Origin: Blautia coccoides
GTDB taxonomy: Bacteria > Bacillota > Clostridia > Lachnospirales > Lachnospiraceae
Assembly (NCBI RefSeq): GCF_034355335.1
Contig: NZ_CP136422.1
Location: 685,001 to 749,000 of the forward strand
Direction: 5' to 3'
Length of the DNA: 64,000 bases
The translations under genes were made by a program, and so were the position numbers. This document shows positions 56,096 through 64,000 of this stretch, in pieces. Each line of letters starts with the position of its first letter. The stretch's first letter is position 1. The notes beneath the pieces are model-generated. The model saw only the letters and a list, made by a program, of their open reading frames with translations, made no database searches and had not been told where the DNA came from.

Positions 56096-56356
56096 ATGAA
56101 AGAGGAAAAAATGAAACAGAGATATGATTTAAAAGGTCAGCAATGCCAGGACACGGCTCCGGATACCACAACAGAATCCATTTCTTGTTGGTGTCTGCCG
56201 GCAACAATAAAAAATAGGTTTTATAAAAACGACATCCATGATGTGTATCAGGTGGCGGCTTGCTCAAAATTAAATTTAATGGAAATGGGATTTAATGAGT
56301 TTGAAATTGCACTGGTTGTGTGTACTCTCCGGGAGTATGGATTGGACCTTAGATGA
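56096..56356 (+). CDS. unknown 86-residue protein
   Basis: ATG 56096 follows GGGGGAG. The N-terminus is charged; the rest (CWCLPATIKNRFYKNDI, then a helical end) is well structured but matches nothing I know. It belongs to a run of small same-strand element genes. Confidence 0.45.
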   Translation: MKEEKMKQRYDLKGQQCQDTAPDTTTESISCWCLPATIKNRFYKNDIHDVYQVAACSKLNLMEMGFNEFEIALVVCTLREYGLDLR

Positions 56357-56417
56357 GTAAATAACCGCAATTAAGGTAGTATTTGTAAAAATTCTTTCCA
56401 TAAGTGGGGTGGAAGAC

Positions 56418-56660
56418 ATGGCAGCATTGATCGATGACTTATATCAGAAGACAAAACTGGATTATCTTTCGGACATGCATTGTGAATATAACTGGATAGC
56501 TGTTTTGAATGTGGTAAGGGAAATACCGGAAGAGGAATATCCTCAAAAGGAGTGGGCGGAGGTTTATCAGTATATAACCGGAAATAATGATTTGAAGAAT
56601 TGTGGAAGAACAGAGTTGTTGAGGACTTTATGTTTAGGCGCAAAGAACAAAGCTACTTAA
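56418..56660 (+). CDS. unknown 80-residue protein
   Basis: ATG 56418 has GGGGTGG upstream. Acidic and helical with many Tyr and Trp. No recognised family. Confidence 0.45.
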   Translation: MAALIDDLYQKTKLDYLSDMHCEYNWIAVLNVVREIPEEEYPQKEWAEVYQYITGNNDLKNCGRTELLRTLCLGAKNKAT

Positions 56661-56687
56661 ACCATCAAGAGAAAGGGGGCAGAAAAA

Positions 56688-56858
56688 TTGGGTGTTGGGT
56701 TAATAGGTTTTATACTGGGCGGTATCTGCGGGATGACAGCAATGGCTTTCGTACAGGCACACCGTGTGCTCGAGTTCAATGAAAAGGTACGGCTGTGGGA
56801 AGAAACCCATATATTGGATACACACAGTGATCTGTTCAAGGGCAATAAGAATTTATAA
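56688..56858 (+). CDS. 56-residue single-pass membrane protein, DUF3789-like
   Basis: A TTG start has AAAGGGGGC 7-8 bases upstream. The first 20 residues form one membrane helix (GVGLIGFILGGICGMTAMAF) and the rest is a charged soluble tail. It resembles the tiny DUF3789 proteins common in Firmicute integrative elements; function unknown. Confidence 0.55.
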   Translation: MGVGLIGFILGGICGMTAMAFVQAHRVLEFNEKVRLWEETHILDTHSDLFKGNKNL

Positions 56859-57042
56859 TTGAAAATTGTTAAAAGGAATAAGAGATATGCAGGCATTTTT
56901 CGCATCTATAAATATGTGAAAATACTGCAGATATAAAAGAAAGATAGCAAGAGGCAGTCAGATAACAATATGGAAATGTCTGACCATAAAGAAGAAGTGT
57001 AGCATAATCAGGATATGTCAGTGGAACATGGGGAGATACGGT

Positions 57043-57528
57043 ATGGACAGAGAAAATATATTGCAGAAAAATGAACGGGAGATGTATCAGGCTGTCTTCT
57101 ATTTTAATAGAAGTGCAGTCATTCACGAAGAATATTTATCTACCACATGTTTCTGTTTATTGATTTTGTCAGGCTTTTTTATATCCGGTTGGATTACGGA
57201 GTTAACAGGGATAGAAGAATGGATTTATATAAACTATTTTTTGACCGGTTTTCTTTTATGCATTCCAGTGATGATAATCAGCGTATCATGGCATCACAGG
57301 CACTGCTTGGACAAGGTTGTATTTGAAAAAGAGGGAGTTGCTGTAAACCAACGTTTTTTTCTGGTAACGGATATCCGGAAGCTGGCGATACAAGGGGAGT
57401 ATTTAAAACTGGAAACAGTCCAGGAGAAAACGTATTTTTACTGGGTTGGTCCCCGGTTTCCGGCAATCATAAAAAAGAAGTTTCTTTTTGAAATCAAAAA
57501 TCTGAATGTAGTGCCTGTGCATGATTGA
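57043..57528 (+). CDS. unknown two-helix membrane protein
   Basis: About 161 residues; ATG 57043 has GGGAG 7 bases upstream. Two membrane helices (CFCLLILSGFFISGWI, and YFLTGFLLCIPVMIISV) are followed by about 80 residues of beta-rich soluble sequence, perhaps a PH-like fold. No known family. Confidence 0.5.
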   Translation: MDRENILQKNEREMYQAVFYFNRSAVIHEEYLSTTCFCLLILSGFFISGWITELTGIEEWIYINYFLTGFLLCIPVMIISVSWHHRHCLDKVVFEKEGVAVNQRFFLVTDIRKLAIQGEYLKLETVQEKTYFYWVGPRFPAIIKKKFLFEIKNLNVVPVHD

Positions 57529-57588
57529 TATAGATGAATATATAGGAGCAGCGAGTATGGTGCGGTAAACCAGAGTGGAGAAAGAAGG

Positions 57589-57870
57589 ATGTATCCAAAG
57601 GAGAAAAAACAGAATAGCCGGAATAAAAGGAACAGCAAAGTATTAGTATTAACACCTGTTGTAGATGATAAGTATGAAATAATCAAACATAGTATATATC
57701 AATTGGTAATTATGAATTTAATGAAACTTCATGGAAACGAAAAGCAAAGAGTTATGGATTTTATTTTTGGGGCAGCATATGCTTTGGATTTGCAGGTTGT
57801 GTCTGTTGCACCGGACATATATCTGGTGGCTCCAAAGAACATATACATTGGTGAGGATAATAACGTTTGA
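57589..57870 (+). CDS. short SepF-like cell-division protein
   Basis: 93 residues. After a basic N-terminus the sequence follows the SepF core: a central helix, then QRVMDFIFGAAYALDLQ and DIYLVAPKNIYI, matching the conserved Gly-Ala-x-Tyr-Ala-Leu and Pro-x-Asn positions of SepF. Chromosomal SepF has about 150 residues with an amphipathic N-terminal helix, so this is a shortened form. SepF tethers FtsZ to the membrane. An element copy could modulate host division. A GGAGAAAG ribosome site precedes it. Confidence 0.65.
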   Translation: MYPKEKKQNSRNKRNSKVLVLTPVVDDKYEIIKHSIYQLVIMNLMKLHGNEKQRVMDFIFGAAYALDLQVVSVAPDIYLVAPKNIYIGEDNNV

Positions 57871-58007
57871 TTAATAAGGTTAGGGGACAGCCCCAGTCAT
57901 AACCTACACCTTACTGGGTACTATTGAGAGTGTCACCAATAAAACAGGAAGTGTAACACGAAAAAGACAACACAGAATGGATTTATTTAAATGATAGAAA
58001 GGGCATT

Positions 58008-58325
58008 ATGAATACTGTTCTATTTATGCATTTTCCAGGTGAAAAGGATGCACGTTTGTACAGTGAAAAATACCGCGATATGGCCGTGGAATATTGTAAA
58101 GAGTATGGGGCTAATTTGTTGATTATTTTAGAAGGCAATGGACCTGATAACAAAAAGAGCCAGGCTGCAGTCCAATGGTTAATCAAAGATGAGTTAATAG
58201 AAGAGGTGCTCTTTCCTAATTTGTTTACGATTGCTTTAGATTATAAAGTGGCAGGCAAACTGGTGGAAATGTTAAGTGCTTTCAATATAAAAATAAGGTT
58301 CCTTGATTACATGAAGCAGGAGTAA
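58008..58325 (+). CDS. unknown 105-residue protein, weakly resolvase-like fold
   Basis: Starts MNTVLFMHFPGEKDARLYS and alternates strands and helices, vaguely like the N-terminal domain of serine recombinases. The catalytic Ser and Arg residues are not in place, so I do not assign it. Confidence 0.4.
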   Translation: MNTVLFMHFPGEKDARLYSEKYRDMAVEYCKEYGANLLIILEGNGPDNKKSQAAVQWLIKDELIEEVLFPNLFTIALDYKVAGKLVEMLSAFNIKIRFLDYMKQE

Positions 58326-58363
58326 AACAAGAGAAAATCACATAAGAGGAAAATCTTAAGCGT

Positions 58364-59422
58364 ATGAGAAAATTAAGGAAAAAGAGATTACTAATTTGTT
58401 TGGGAATCCTTCTGGCTGTTCTGGCAGTACCTATTGTGATTAACCATTTCGGAACAAGCTATACAAGCCTAAACAAAACAGACCAGGCAATCATAGGCGA
58501 AATAGATACATACTTCAAAAAGAATAAGGAAGAAAATATATGGGAGGGATACCACCTGGAAGATAAGACGGTCGTTGTGGTGAATAAACGTCTGGGGAAT
58601 CTGTATCTTTTTAATCCTAAAGAAGAGGTTCACAGTCCTTTAGCAGCCAAAATCACCATGCCAGGGAGTTCACAGCTTGCGGTATACCGCCTTTGTATAC
58701 TAACACCAGAGACAATACCGATACGATTTAACATTGGCTCTTTTAATGGCATAGGAGAACATTATAAGCTGTTTGGCAATGAAGTATATTTTTTAAGATA
58801 CAACCAGGAAGAATCTGTAGAAGCATCATATTCTTCCAAGCATTTCATCACATTACTTACACATGAAGCGTTTCATTACTATATGCAAGATAAGTGGGCA
58901 GGTGGAAGCCGTTTTTCCAAGGAACTATCGGAGCAGGATTTGGAATTATTGAAACAGGAAAATGTACTGCTTACGGACATACAGACGGAACTATCGAAAG
59001 AAAAACTATCAAAGGCACAATTACTCCAGTATGCAAAAGAGTATGCCAAGCTAATGAGGGCACGTATTGCAGATAATACAGACTACCTGAAAGCAGAATT
59101 GTCTATGGAGACAGCAGAGGGAACCGCTCAGTATATTGGGATAAAAGCATCTGAGATGGTAGGATATGATTATGGCGTGATGTATTTTGATAATATGAAG
59201 GATGTACCCTTTTCAGAAACCAACATTCTGTTAGAGAAAGAGGGCATAGATAAAAGTTTTCTGGCTAACAGAATGCCTTATGAAACAGGCGCCTTACTAT
59301 GTCTGTTGCTGGATGAGCTTGAAGTAAAGGGCTGGAAAGAAAAACTCAATGAACAGACACTGGATCATCCAGTTACACTTTGTTCGATTCTCCTTGAATA
59401 TGTGGAGAAAAACGGACTTTGA
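58364..59422 (+). CDS. putative membrane-anchored HExxH metallopeptidase
   Basis: 352 residues. One N-terminal membrane segment (LLICLGILLAVLAVPIVI) is followed by an outer domain. At about residue 168 is THEAFHYY, an HExxH zinc motif. About 80 residues later MEAT-like ETAEGTAQYIG provides a plausible third ligand Glu. The rest matches no family I recall. It could process surface or signalling peptides outside the cell; this is inference from the motif. Confidence 0.6.
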   Translation: MRKLRKKRLLICLGILLAVLAVPIVINHFGTSYTSLNKTDQAIIGEIDTYFKKNKEENIWEGYHLEDKTVVVVNKRLGNLYLFNPKEEVHSPLAAKITMPGSSQLAVYRLCILTPETIPIRFNIGSFNGIGEHYKLFGNEVYFLRYNQEESVEASYSSKHFITLLTHEAFHYYMQDKWAGGSRFSKELSEQDLELLKQENVLLTDIQTELSKEKLSKAQLLQYAKEYAKLMRARIADNTDYLKAELSMETAEGTAQYIGIKASEMVGYDYGVMYFDNMKDVPFSETNILLEKEGIDKSFLANRMPYETGALLCLLLDELEVKGWKEKLNEQTLDHPVTLCSILLEYVEKNGL

Positions 59423-59470
59423 AGAAGAATATATTGTATATTTAATGGGAGAAAGAAAGGAGAAATAGCA

Positions 59471-60256
59471 GTGAGAAAGAAAACGATAAGAAAAAGAGGG
59501 TTATTATTTATCATGTGTGCAGCAGTGGCAATGAGCAGCATGGTGGGTTGCGGCAAGCAGGATCCTAAGGCAGAGTTGAGTAAAGTGATGGAGCAGGCTT
59601 CAAAAGCAGGGGATATAGATATGACCTCATCAATGAACATTCACATGGAGAACAAAGGTGAGAAGTTCGATATGCCAATGGAAATCGCTGTCAAAACCAA
59701 AGACAGTAAGAATGATAAGCTGACAATGGAGATGGCTGTTGATATGGAAATAAACGGACAAAAAATGCAGATGCAGACTTATTACGCAGAAGGATATTAT
59801 TATATGGACGTGAGCGGTTCAAAATTAAAATATGCTATGGATATTGAGGAGATAAAAAAGCAGCTGGAGTCCAGCACAAATTATCGGGAACTTGCTGCTG
59901 ATATGTTCCAGGATGTTTCTATGGAAGAAAAAGGTGATACGAAGGTCTTTGCTTTTAAGGGTAATCTTGATAAAATGTCGGCTTACTTAGAAAAATCACT
60001 CACTTCATTTGAAAATGCAATGTCCCAGGATTTAACATATGAGTTTTCAGATATTGAAGGGACGATAACTGCGGATGAAAATGGTGAGATGAAAGAAATG
60101 ACGATGAACTTTGGTATGGATTTGTCAGCGCAGGGAGAAAAAGTCAGCGCAATTGTTGATATGACAAGCAAAATCCTTGCAACGGATGAGGGAGTGAAAT
60201 TGAATTTGCCTGATTTTAAAGAATACCAGGAAATAAAAGTTCCAGCAGCGCAGTAG
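59471..60256 (+). CDS. secreted lipoprotein, DUF6612-like
   Basis: 261 residues from GTG 59471 with AAAGGAG upstream. A lipobox (MVGCGK) places the lipidated Cys at about residue 28. The mature protein is Met- and Lys-rich, beta-strand patterned (QTYYAEGYYYMDV), and resembles LppX/DUF6612-type lipoproteins, which may bind lipids. No further role is known. Confidence 0.7.
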   Translation: MRKKTIRKRGLLFIMCAAVAMSSMVGCGKQDPKAELSKVMEQASKAGDIDMTSSMNIHMENKGEKFDMPMEIAVKTKDSKNDKLTMEMAVDMEINGQKMQMQTYYAEGYYYMDVSGSKLKYAMDIEEIKKQLESSTNYRELAADMFQDVSMEEKGDTKVFAFKGNLDKMSAYLEKSLTSFENAMSQDLTYEFSDIEGTITADENGEMKEMTMNFGMDLSAQGEKVSAIVDMTSKILATDEGVKLNLPDFKEYQEIKVPAAQ

Positions 60257-60306
60257 GCATGCTGTCTATAAGATGATCACAGCATGAACGTAACGAGGTA
60301 TAGTTT

Positions 60307-60741
60307 ATGGAGCAGTTAGTAAAAAATTATCTGGAGAAGGTTAAGATTGGAATATCGTCAGGAATTTCCTATGAGGAAAGTATAGAGTTGAGGAAGAAAC
60401 TGGTTATTATGGAGGAAATTGGTTTGCTTTCAGGAGAGGAAGTAAGAGAACTAGATAAAGAGATTTTTGAACACATTGATGAAAAAGTGGAGGAACTGCA
60501 TTTGTCAGTAAGAGCTTACAATTCTCTTGATCGGGCTGGCATCCGTACTAGAAATCAACTAAGAAGTAAGATCCTTAATGGGCGACTTCTGGATATCAGG
60601 AATATAGGGATTGGGACAGCCAGAGAGATTCTGTTAAAAGCAGTTAAAGAAGGTATTGTGAAGTTAGACGAACTTTCCAATATACGAATGACTAAGAGAT
60701 GGGAAAAAGCAACAGCAGATTTGCAGGCAGAGTTAGAATAG
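60307..60741 (+). CDS. RNA polymerase alpha C-terminal-domain-like protein
   Basis: 144 residues. The second half (LHLSVRAYNSLDRAGIRTRN, then IRNIGIGTAREI) is a close match to the alpha-CTD helix-hairpin-helix fold that contacts UP elements and activators. The assembly domain of alpha is absent. The first half is acidic and helical. It may act as a transcription adaptor for element genes, next to two DNA-binding regulators. Confidence 0.75.
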   Translation: MEQLVKNYLEKVKIGISSGISYEESIELRKKLVIMEEIGLLSGEEVRELDKEIFEHIDEKVEELHLSVRAYNSLDRAGIRTRNQLRSKILNGRLLDIRNIGIGTAREILLKAVKEGIVKLDELSNIRMTKRWEKATADLQAELE

Positions 60742-60803
60742 TATAGGGTTAAGAAAACGAGCGGATACCAGGAAAGCAGATGGCTGATAACAAAGGAGGT
60801 GCT

Positions 60804-61136
60804 ATGATGCGTAAAAAAATTTTTCCGGAATATGAGCCTGAACTGACAATTGGAGAGTTGAAGATTGATCCCATGAGTTATAGCGTCATATATAAGGGAG
60901 CATCTGTTGCACTTACCTCAAAAGAGTTTGAAGTGCTGTATTTACTGGCACAGCGACCAAAGTTTATTTTTCCGAAGCGTATCATTTATACAGCGGTGTG
61001 GGGAGAGGACAGCTCCAATATTCCATATCAAACGGTGGAAAATACCATTTGGAAAATCAGAAAAAAAATGGGGTATGATATAATTAGAACGAAAATTGCA
61101 GTTGGATATGGACTCGGAATTGAGGATATTGAATAG
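60804..61136 (+). CDS. orphan OmpR/PhoB-type winged-helix protein
   Basis: About 110 residues; ATG 60804 or 60807 after AAAGGAGGT. The entire protein is the effector domain of OmpR-type regulators (LTSKEFEVLYLLAQRP, RIIYTAVWGED, VENTIWKIRKKMG). The phosphorylated receiver domain is missing. It could bind DNA constitutively or with the alpha-CTD-like neighbour. Confidence 0.82.
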   Translation: MMRKKIFPEYEPELTIGELKIDPMSYSVIYKGASVALTSKEFEVLYLLAQRPKFIFPKRIIYTAVWGEDSSNIPYQTVENTIWKIRKKMGYDIIRTKIAVGYGLGIEDIE

Positions 61137-61270
61137 AAGTTTTCTGGTGAAAAATGGCTGCTGGGCGGAGAAAAAATTGGGAGATGAATGGGAGATGAAG
61201 GTGAAATAAATGGGAAACCAGCTGTGTATAATGTTCTCCGTGTTTAAACTATGACAAGGGAGATGGCAGA

Positions 61271-61633
61271 ATGCAGGAGAAATTATGGCAGTTAGCAGAT
61301 ATGATAAAGGAACTCCGGAAAGAGCGGGGGCTTACCCAGGAACAGCTGGCAGAGATGGCAGGAATATCCGTTTCGCATCTTGCCCAAATTGAGTCACATT
61401 TTCGGACGGCGGGCATTCGGACGTATTTAAAACTTATGGAGACATTGGATGCCCCTAAGGAAAAACAACTGGCTTTACTGGAAACGAAATCTGAAAGACG
61501 TTTGCTGCAGCAGAAATTTTGGCGTCTGGTCAAAGACTGCAATACAAAAGAAATGAATATTATATTACATACTATGGGAAGCCTGAAAGAAGTAATTCGA
61601 GAAGAGTATACTCCGAAATTCAGGAAAAAATAA
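61271..61633 (+). CDS. XRE-family regulator
   Basis: 120 residues. The helix-turn-helix spans about residues 6-60 (LRKERGLTQEQLAEMAGISV, then SHLAQIE). The C-terminal half is helical with Lys/Arg-rich ends. AAGGGAG precedes the ATG. It is the third DNA-binding protein in a row here. Confidence 0.85.
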   Translation: MQEKLWQLADMIKELRKERGLTQEQLAEMAGISVSHLAQIESHFRTAGIRTYLKLMETLDAPKEKQLALLETKSERRLLQQKFWRLVKDCNTKEMNIILHTMGSLKEVIREEYTPKFRKK

Positions 61634-61753
61634 GTGAGCCACACAGATACCGGGATTTATTTTGAGGATATAAGCTGATATGTATGGAATTGCTTATGCT
61701 GGATGACCGGTGTATAATATCAGAAAAATCAAAAGATTGAGGACTGCAGTGTG

Positions 61754-62491
61754 ATGAAGGTAGCGATTTGCGATGACGAATTAAGCCATTGCGGTACCCT
61801 GGAGAGATATCTGATGAAAATTTCGGAAAAGTATATCAATCTCACAGTGGACATAGACGTGTATCAGTCTGGCGAAGAGATGCTGCGGGTGATAGAGACC
61901 GAAAAAGCAAGACCGCAGATCTTGTTTCTTGACATGGAGATGGATGGGATGAATGGAATAGAAACGGCCAGGAAACTCAGAGACAGGGACCGCAGTATGC
62001 TGATTATATATGTGACCAGTTATGATAAGTACACCATGGACAGCTTTGAGGTATCCCCATTTCGGTACCTGCTAAAACCAGTTGATTATGAAAGGATTGA
62101 ACAGGTATTTTCGGCCGCTGTGGATGAGATTTTGAATAATCATGCCAGCCTGTTCTTCAAGCGCAATAATGAGCAGGTTCAAATAAACTGTGAAGAAATC
62201 ATTTCTATCATTTCGGAGAATGGACGCATGCTCCGGGTAATTACCAGGGAGGAACAGCCAGAGGATTTATTTTACGCAAAGTTAAAGGATATTGAGAAAC
62301 AGCTGAATCCTTTTGTTTTCGTTAAAGTAAACCAGGGGACGATAATAAACTTAAACTTTGTCCATATCATTTCAAGTGAAGAGGTTCATTTGACTAGCGG
62401 AGAGATGGTTCCAATCAGCCGTGGGAGGAAGAAAGCAGTGAAGGAGGCATATAGCCTCTATGTGAAAAGGAAGGCTGGCATATGTCCATAA
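61754..62491 (+). CDS. LytTR response regulator (AgrA-like)
   Basis: About 245 residues (ATG 61754; GTG 61751 possible). Receiver domain residues 1-125 have the acidic pocket CDDE, phospho-acceptor Asp in LFLDMEMDG and Lys in LLKPVD. A LytTR DNA-binding domain follows (about 140-240). It should answer the sensor kinase encoded next, whose start overlaps its end by 10 bases. LytTR proteins bind direct repeats about 21-22 bp apart; such repeats occur at 63807-63838. Confidence 0.92.
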   Translation: MKVAICDDELSHCGTLERYLMKISEKYINLTVDIDVYQSGEEMLRVIETEKARPQILFLDMEMDGMNGIETARKLRDRDRSMLIIYVTSYDKYTMDSFEVSPFRYLLKPVDYERIEQVFSAAVDEILNNHASLFFKRNNEQVQINCEEIISIISENGRMLRVITREEQPEDLFYAKLKDIEKQLNPFVFVKVNQGTIINLNFVHIISSEEVHLTSGEMVPISRGRKKAVKEAYSLYVKRKAGICP

Positions 62492-63765
62492 TTGAAATTA
62501 GTTTATTTTATTTTCTGGTTATTTTAATAACAATATTACAGAGTGCTACTGCTTATATATATTTCACAGGATTTTTCGGTTTCCGGCTGGGAAAAAGGCT
62601 TTTTCTTGCGCTCACCGTTTTCTATATGCTTGCAATCAAATTTTTACCCGGGGAGATATTGGTTCGGATTGTAATGCTGCTTATTTTCCTCTTTATACTG
62701 ACCGCAGCGGCTTTATTTGGTTCGATTGAGAAGAAGGTTTACCATGTTTTGTCTTTTACATTTAGCCTGACTCTGTGCGAGCTTACATTTTCGACTCTCA
62801 ATGGCGAGGGTGGGATGGATATACAGACAGAGTATTTAAAATGGATGGCAGTTTATTTCCTGATCAACATCCTGTTCTGCCTCTTTGTCATTGTAATTAT
62901 AAAGATCCTGATGTATTTCCGGGAAGAAAACAGCGAGGGCTTGACAGAAAAAGAATACCTGCTTTTGTCCATTATACCACTGGCGTCACTTATTATTATC
63001 TACGTTTCGGCAGATATGCCTTACCTGCCAAAGATCATGAGCTGTGTATGCCTTATTTTCATCAATCTGAGTTATATTGTCATATATGACAGGATTGCCA
63101 AGAAAAACTATGAAATACACAGGTTTTCTGTAATTGAGGAACAAAATCATTATTATCAGGAGCGGATTACGAATCAGCAGGAACTTGCAAGGATGAGGCA
63201 TGATTTGAAAAATATCCTGATTACCATTGATTCCTGTATAGTAAAGAACGACGTCCAGGCAGCCAAAGAACAGTTAAGTGCATTGCTGGAGACAAAGGCT
63301 CTTTGCCACGATGAATTTACTGGATGTGTGGCGGTAGATTCAATATTAAATGTTAAAATACAAAAAATCAAGGAACATGGCATCACATACAATCTTAACC
63401 TTCAAATTCCCAGTGATCTGAAGGTTAAGGATAACAATATACTGGATGTCAGCGCCATTTTAGGAAATCTGTTGGACAATGCAATCGAGGCTGTGCTCCG
63501 GATCGGGAAGGATAAGGAAAGAAAAATTGATATTGTGATACAGTATAATAATGGTAAGCTGATATTTAATCTTCAGAATACCTCGAACCAGATCCTGACG
63601 GATTTTACCCATATACTGATCAGATCAGAAAAGGGTAAGGAAAGATATGGCATAGGCATCAGCAGTATCAAGGAGCGTGTTGACCGTCTCAAAGGGTATT
63701 ATGATTTTGGCTATGAGGGAGGGCAGTATACCGCACTGATTGTAATTCCAATTGAAAATAGTTGA
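62482..63765 (+). CDS. GHKL sensor histidine kinase (AgrC-like)
   Basis: 427 residues. Six membrane helices occupy about residues 5-205, the peptide-sensing layout of AgrC. The phospho-accepting His is in RMRHDLKNIL, and the ATPase has LLDNAIEAV (N box) and GIGISSIKERV (G box). It likely senses a secreted peptide. No AgrB- or AgrD-like gene is seen in this window. Confidence 0.92.
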   Translation: MSIIEISLFYFLVILITILQSATAYIYFTGFFGFRLGKRLFLALTVFYMLAIKFLPGEILVRIVMLLIFLFILTAAALFGSIEKKVYHVLSFTFSLTLCELTFSTLNGEGGMDIQTEYLKWMAVYFLINILFCLFVIVIIKILMYFREENSEGLTEKEYLLLSIIPLASLIIIYVSADMPYLPKIMSCVCLIFINLSYIVIYDRIAKKNYEIHRFSVIEEQNHYYQERITNQQELARMRHDLKNILITIDSCIVKNDVQAAKEQLSALLETKALCHDEFTGCVAVDSILNVKIQKIKEHGITYNLNLQIPSDLKVKDNNILDVSAILGNLLDNAIEAVLRIGKDKERKIDIVIQYNNGKLIFNLQNTSNQILTDFTHILIRSEKGKERYGIGISSIKERVDRLKGYYDFGYEGGQYTALIVIPIENS

Positions 63766-63771
63766 TTTTAG

Positions 63772-63803
63772 GCTTCCGAAATTTCATCGGGAGCTATTTT
63801 TTT
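63772..63803 (+). terminator. terminator after the two-component operon
   Basis: GCTTCCGA pairs with TCGGGAGC (one G-T) around a 7-base loop and is followed by seven or more T. Confidence 0.85.
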
Positions 63804-63806
63804 ATC

Positions 63807-63875
63807 AAATACTACATTGTTTTTTACCAAATACTACAACTTCAGGCACAGCAGCAGTTTTTAAGATATACTACA
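63807..63875 (+). promoter_or_regulatory. candidate LytTR operator: direct repeats upstream of the last gene
   Basis: AAATACTACA occurs at 63807-63816 and again at 63829-63838, exactly 22 bases apart, with a related ATATACTACA at 63866-63875. Two helical turns between direct repeats is the spacing used by LytTR regulators. The regulator gene lies just upstream, and a TATACT at the third copy could be the -10 box. Confidence 0.6.
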
Positions 63876-63903
63876 AACATCTTAAGAGAGGAACACAAAA
63901 CAG

Positions 63904-64000
63904 ATGAATGAATCTTGGAAAAGAAAATATTCACTGCTGATTGCAATTGCTATTTCAGTGATTTCCGCATTTATGCTTCTCTTCCTGATGATATGCTTTG
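63904..64000 (+). CDS. membrane protein, cut by the window end
   Basis: The ATG follows AAGAGAGG and the frame stays open to the window edge. The visible 32 residues have a basic start and one hydrophobic helix (SLLIAIAISVISAFMLLF). It may be a target of the two-component system; the family cannot be told. Confidence 0.6.
   Translation, partial: MNESWKRKYSLLIAIAISVISAFMLLFLMICF

Noticed and set aside
57875..57945. GGGGACAGCCCC hairpin as a transposon or REP end
   Set aside because: Only a 4-bp stem with no partner copy or flanking duplication; too weak to report as a feature.
58008..58325. Serine resolvase domain
   Set aside because: The strand-helix pattern is suggestive, but the catalytic Ser and Arg positions are not present.
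5770..64000. Conjugation genes (relaxase, VirB4, VirD4/TcpA) expected for an integrative conjugative element
   Set aside because: None recognised in the window, so I do not call it conjugative; they could lie beyond 64 kb.

Overview
This window looks like part of a chromosome of a low-GC, anaerobic gut-type Firmicute, most likely Lachnospiraceae or a close relative. That placement is inferred from AT-rich codon use, AGGAGG-type ribosome sites, TTG/GTG starts, sortase-anchored pili, GHKL/LytTR signalling and overall gene content; no single marker settles the genus. It opens inside a 23S rRNA gene (1-2433), followed without a visible 5S gene by tRNA-Asn, Glu, Thr, Met and Asp, a degenerate tRNA-Leu and an intact tRNA-Leu(TAA).

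Immediately 3' of the intact tRNA-Leu lies a tyrosine integrase and a small excisionase on the minus strand. This is the signature of an integrative element in the tRNA 3' end. The first module (5.4-16.0 kb) is plasmid/phage-like: a DUF932-like protein, a YqaJ-type exonuclease, a RecD2 helicase, a putative single-strand-annealing protein with an ExoX-like tail, a CHC2 zinc-finger primase-like protein, a ParM/ParR-like partition pair and a double GntR regulator. No relaxase, type IV secretion gene or second attachment site was seen, so the element probably runs past 64 kb.

The most striking part is 16.1-43.0 kb. A second, short tyrosine recombinase (16578-17426) sits beside a segment of about 0.4 kb bounded by perfect 25-bp inverted repeats (17434-17458 and 17828-17852). 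A good promoter (TTGACG, 17-bp spacer, extended TAAGAT) lies just inside the left repeat and points away from the downstream genes. The assembly therefore appears to show the OFF state of an invertible promoter switch. Downstream, 17 same-strand genes over about 25 kb are closely spaced or overlapping. They encode two giant secreted proteins with InlB-type repeats, a small secreted pilin-like protein, an AKTGD-anchored protein, three related single-pass membrane proteins, a dedicated signal peptidase I, a class B sortase, YfhO, a WG-repeat protein, a DivIVA-like coiled coil, a glycosylation set (flavoprotein, GtrA, GT39-like, GT2) and an SH3b-NlpC/P60-3D hydrolase. I read this as a phase-variable, glycosylated cell-surface apparatus.

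The region 43.1-53.3 kb holds an NCS2 purine/uracil permease, decayed surface-protein remnants, a catalase, an XRE repressor with three copies of its probable 16-bp operator, and a class C pilus operon (adhesin with LPMAG, major pilin with LPKTG, two class C sortases). From 53.3 kb onward come an AP2/zinc-ribbon protein, HU, several small unknown genes, a SepF-like protein, a putative HExxH protease, a lipoprotein, an alpha-CTD-like protein, an orphan winged-helix protein, an XRE regulator and an AgrA/AgrC-like LytTR two-component pair. Candidate LytTR direct repeats precede a truncated membrane-protein gene at the window end.
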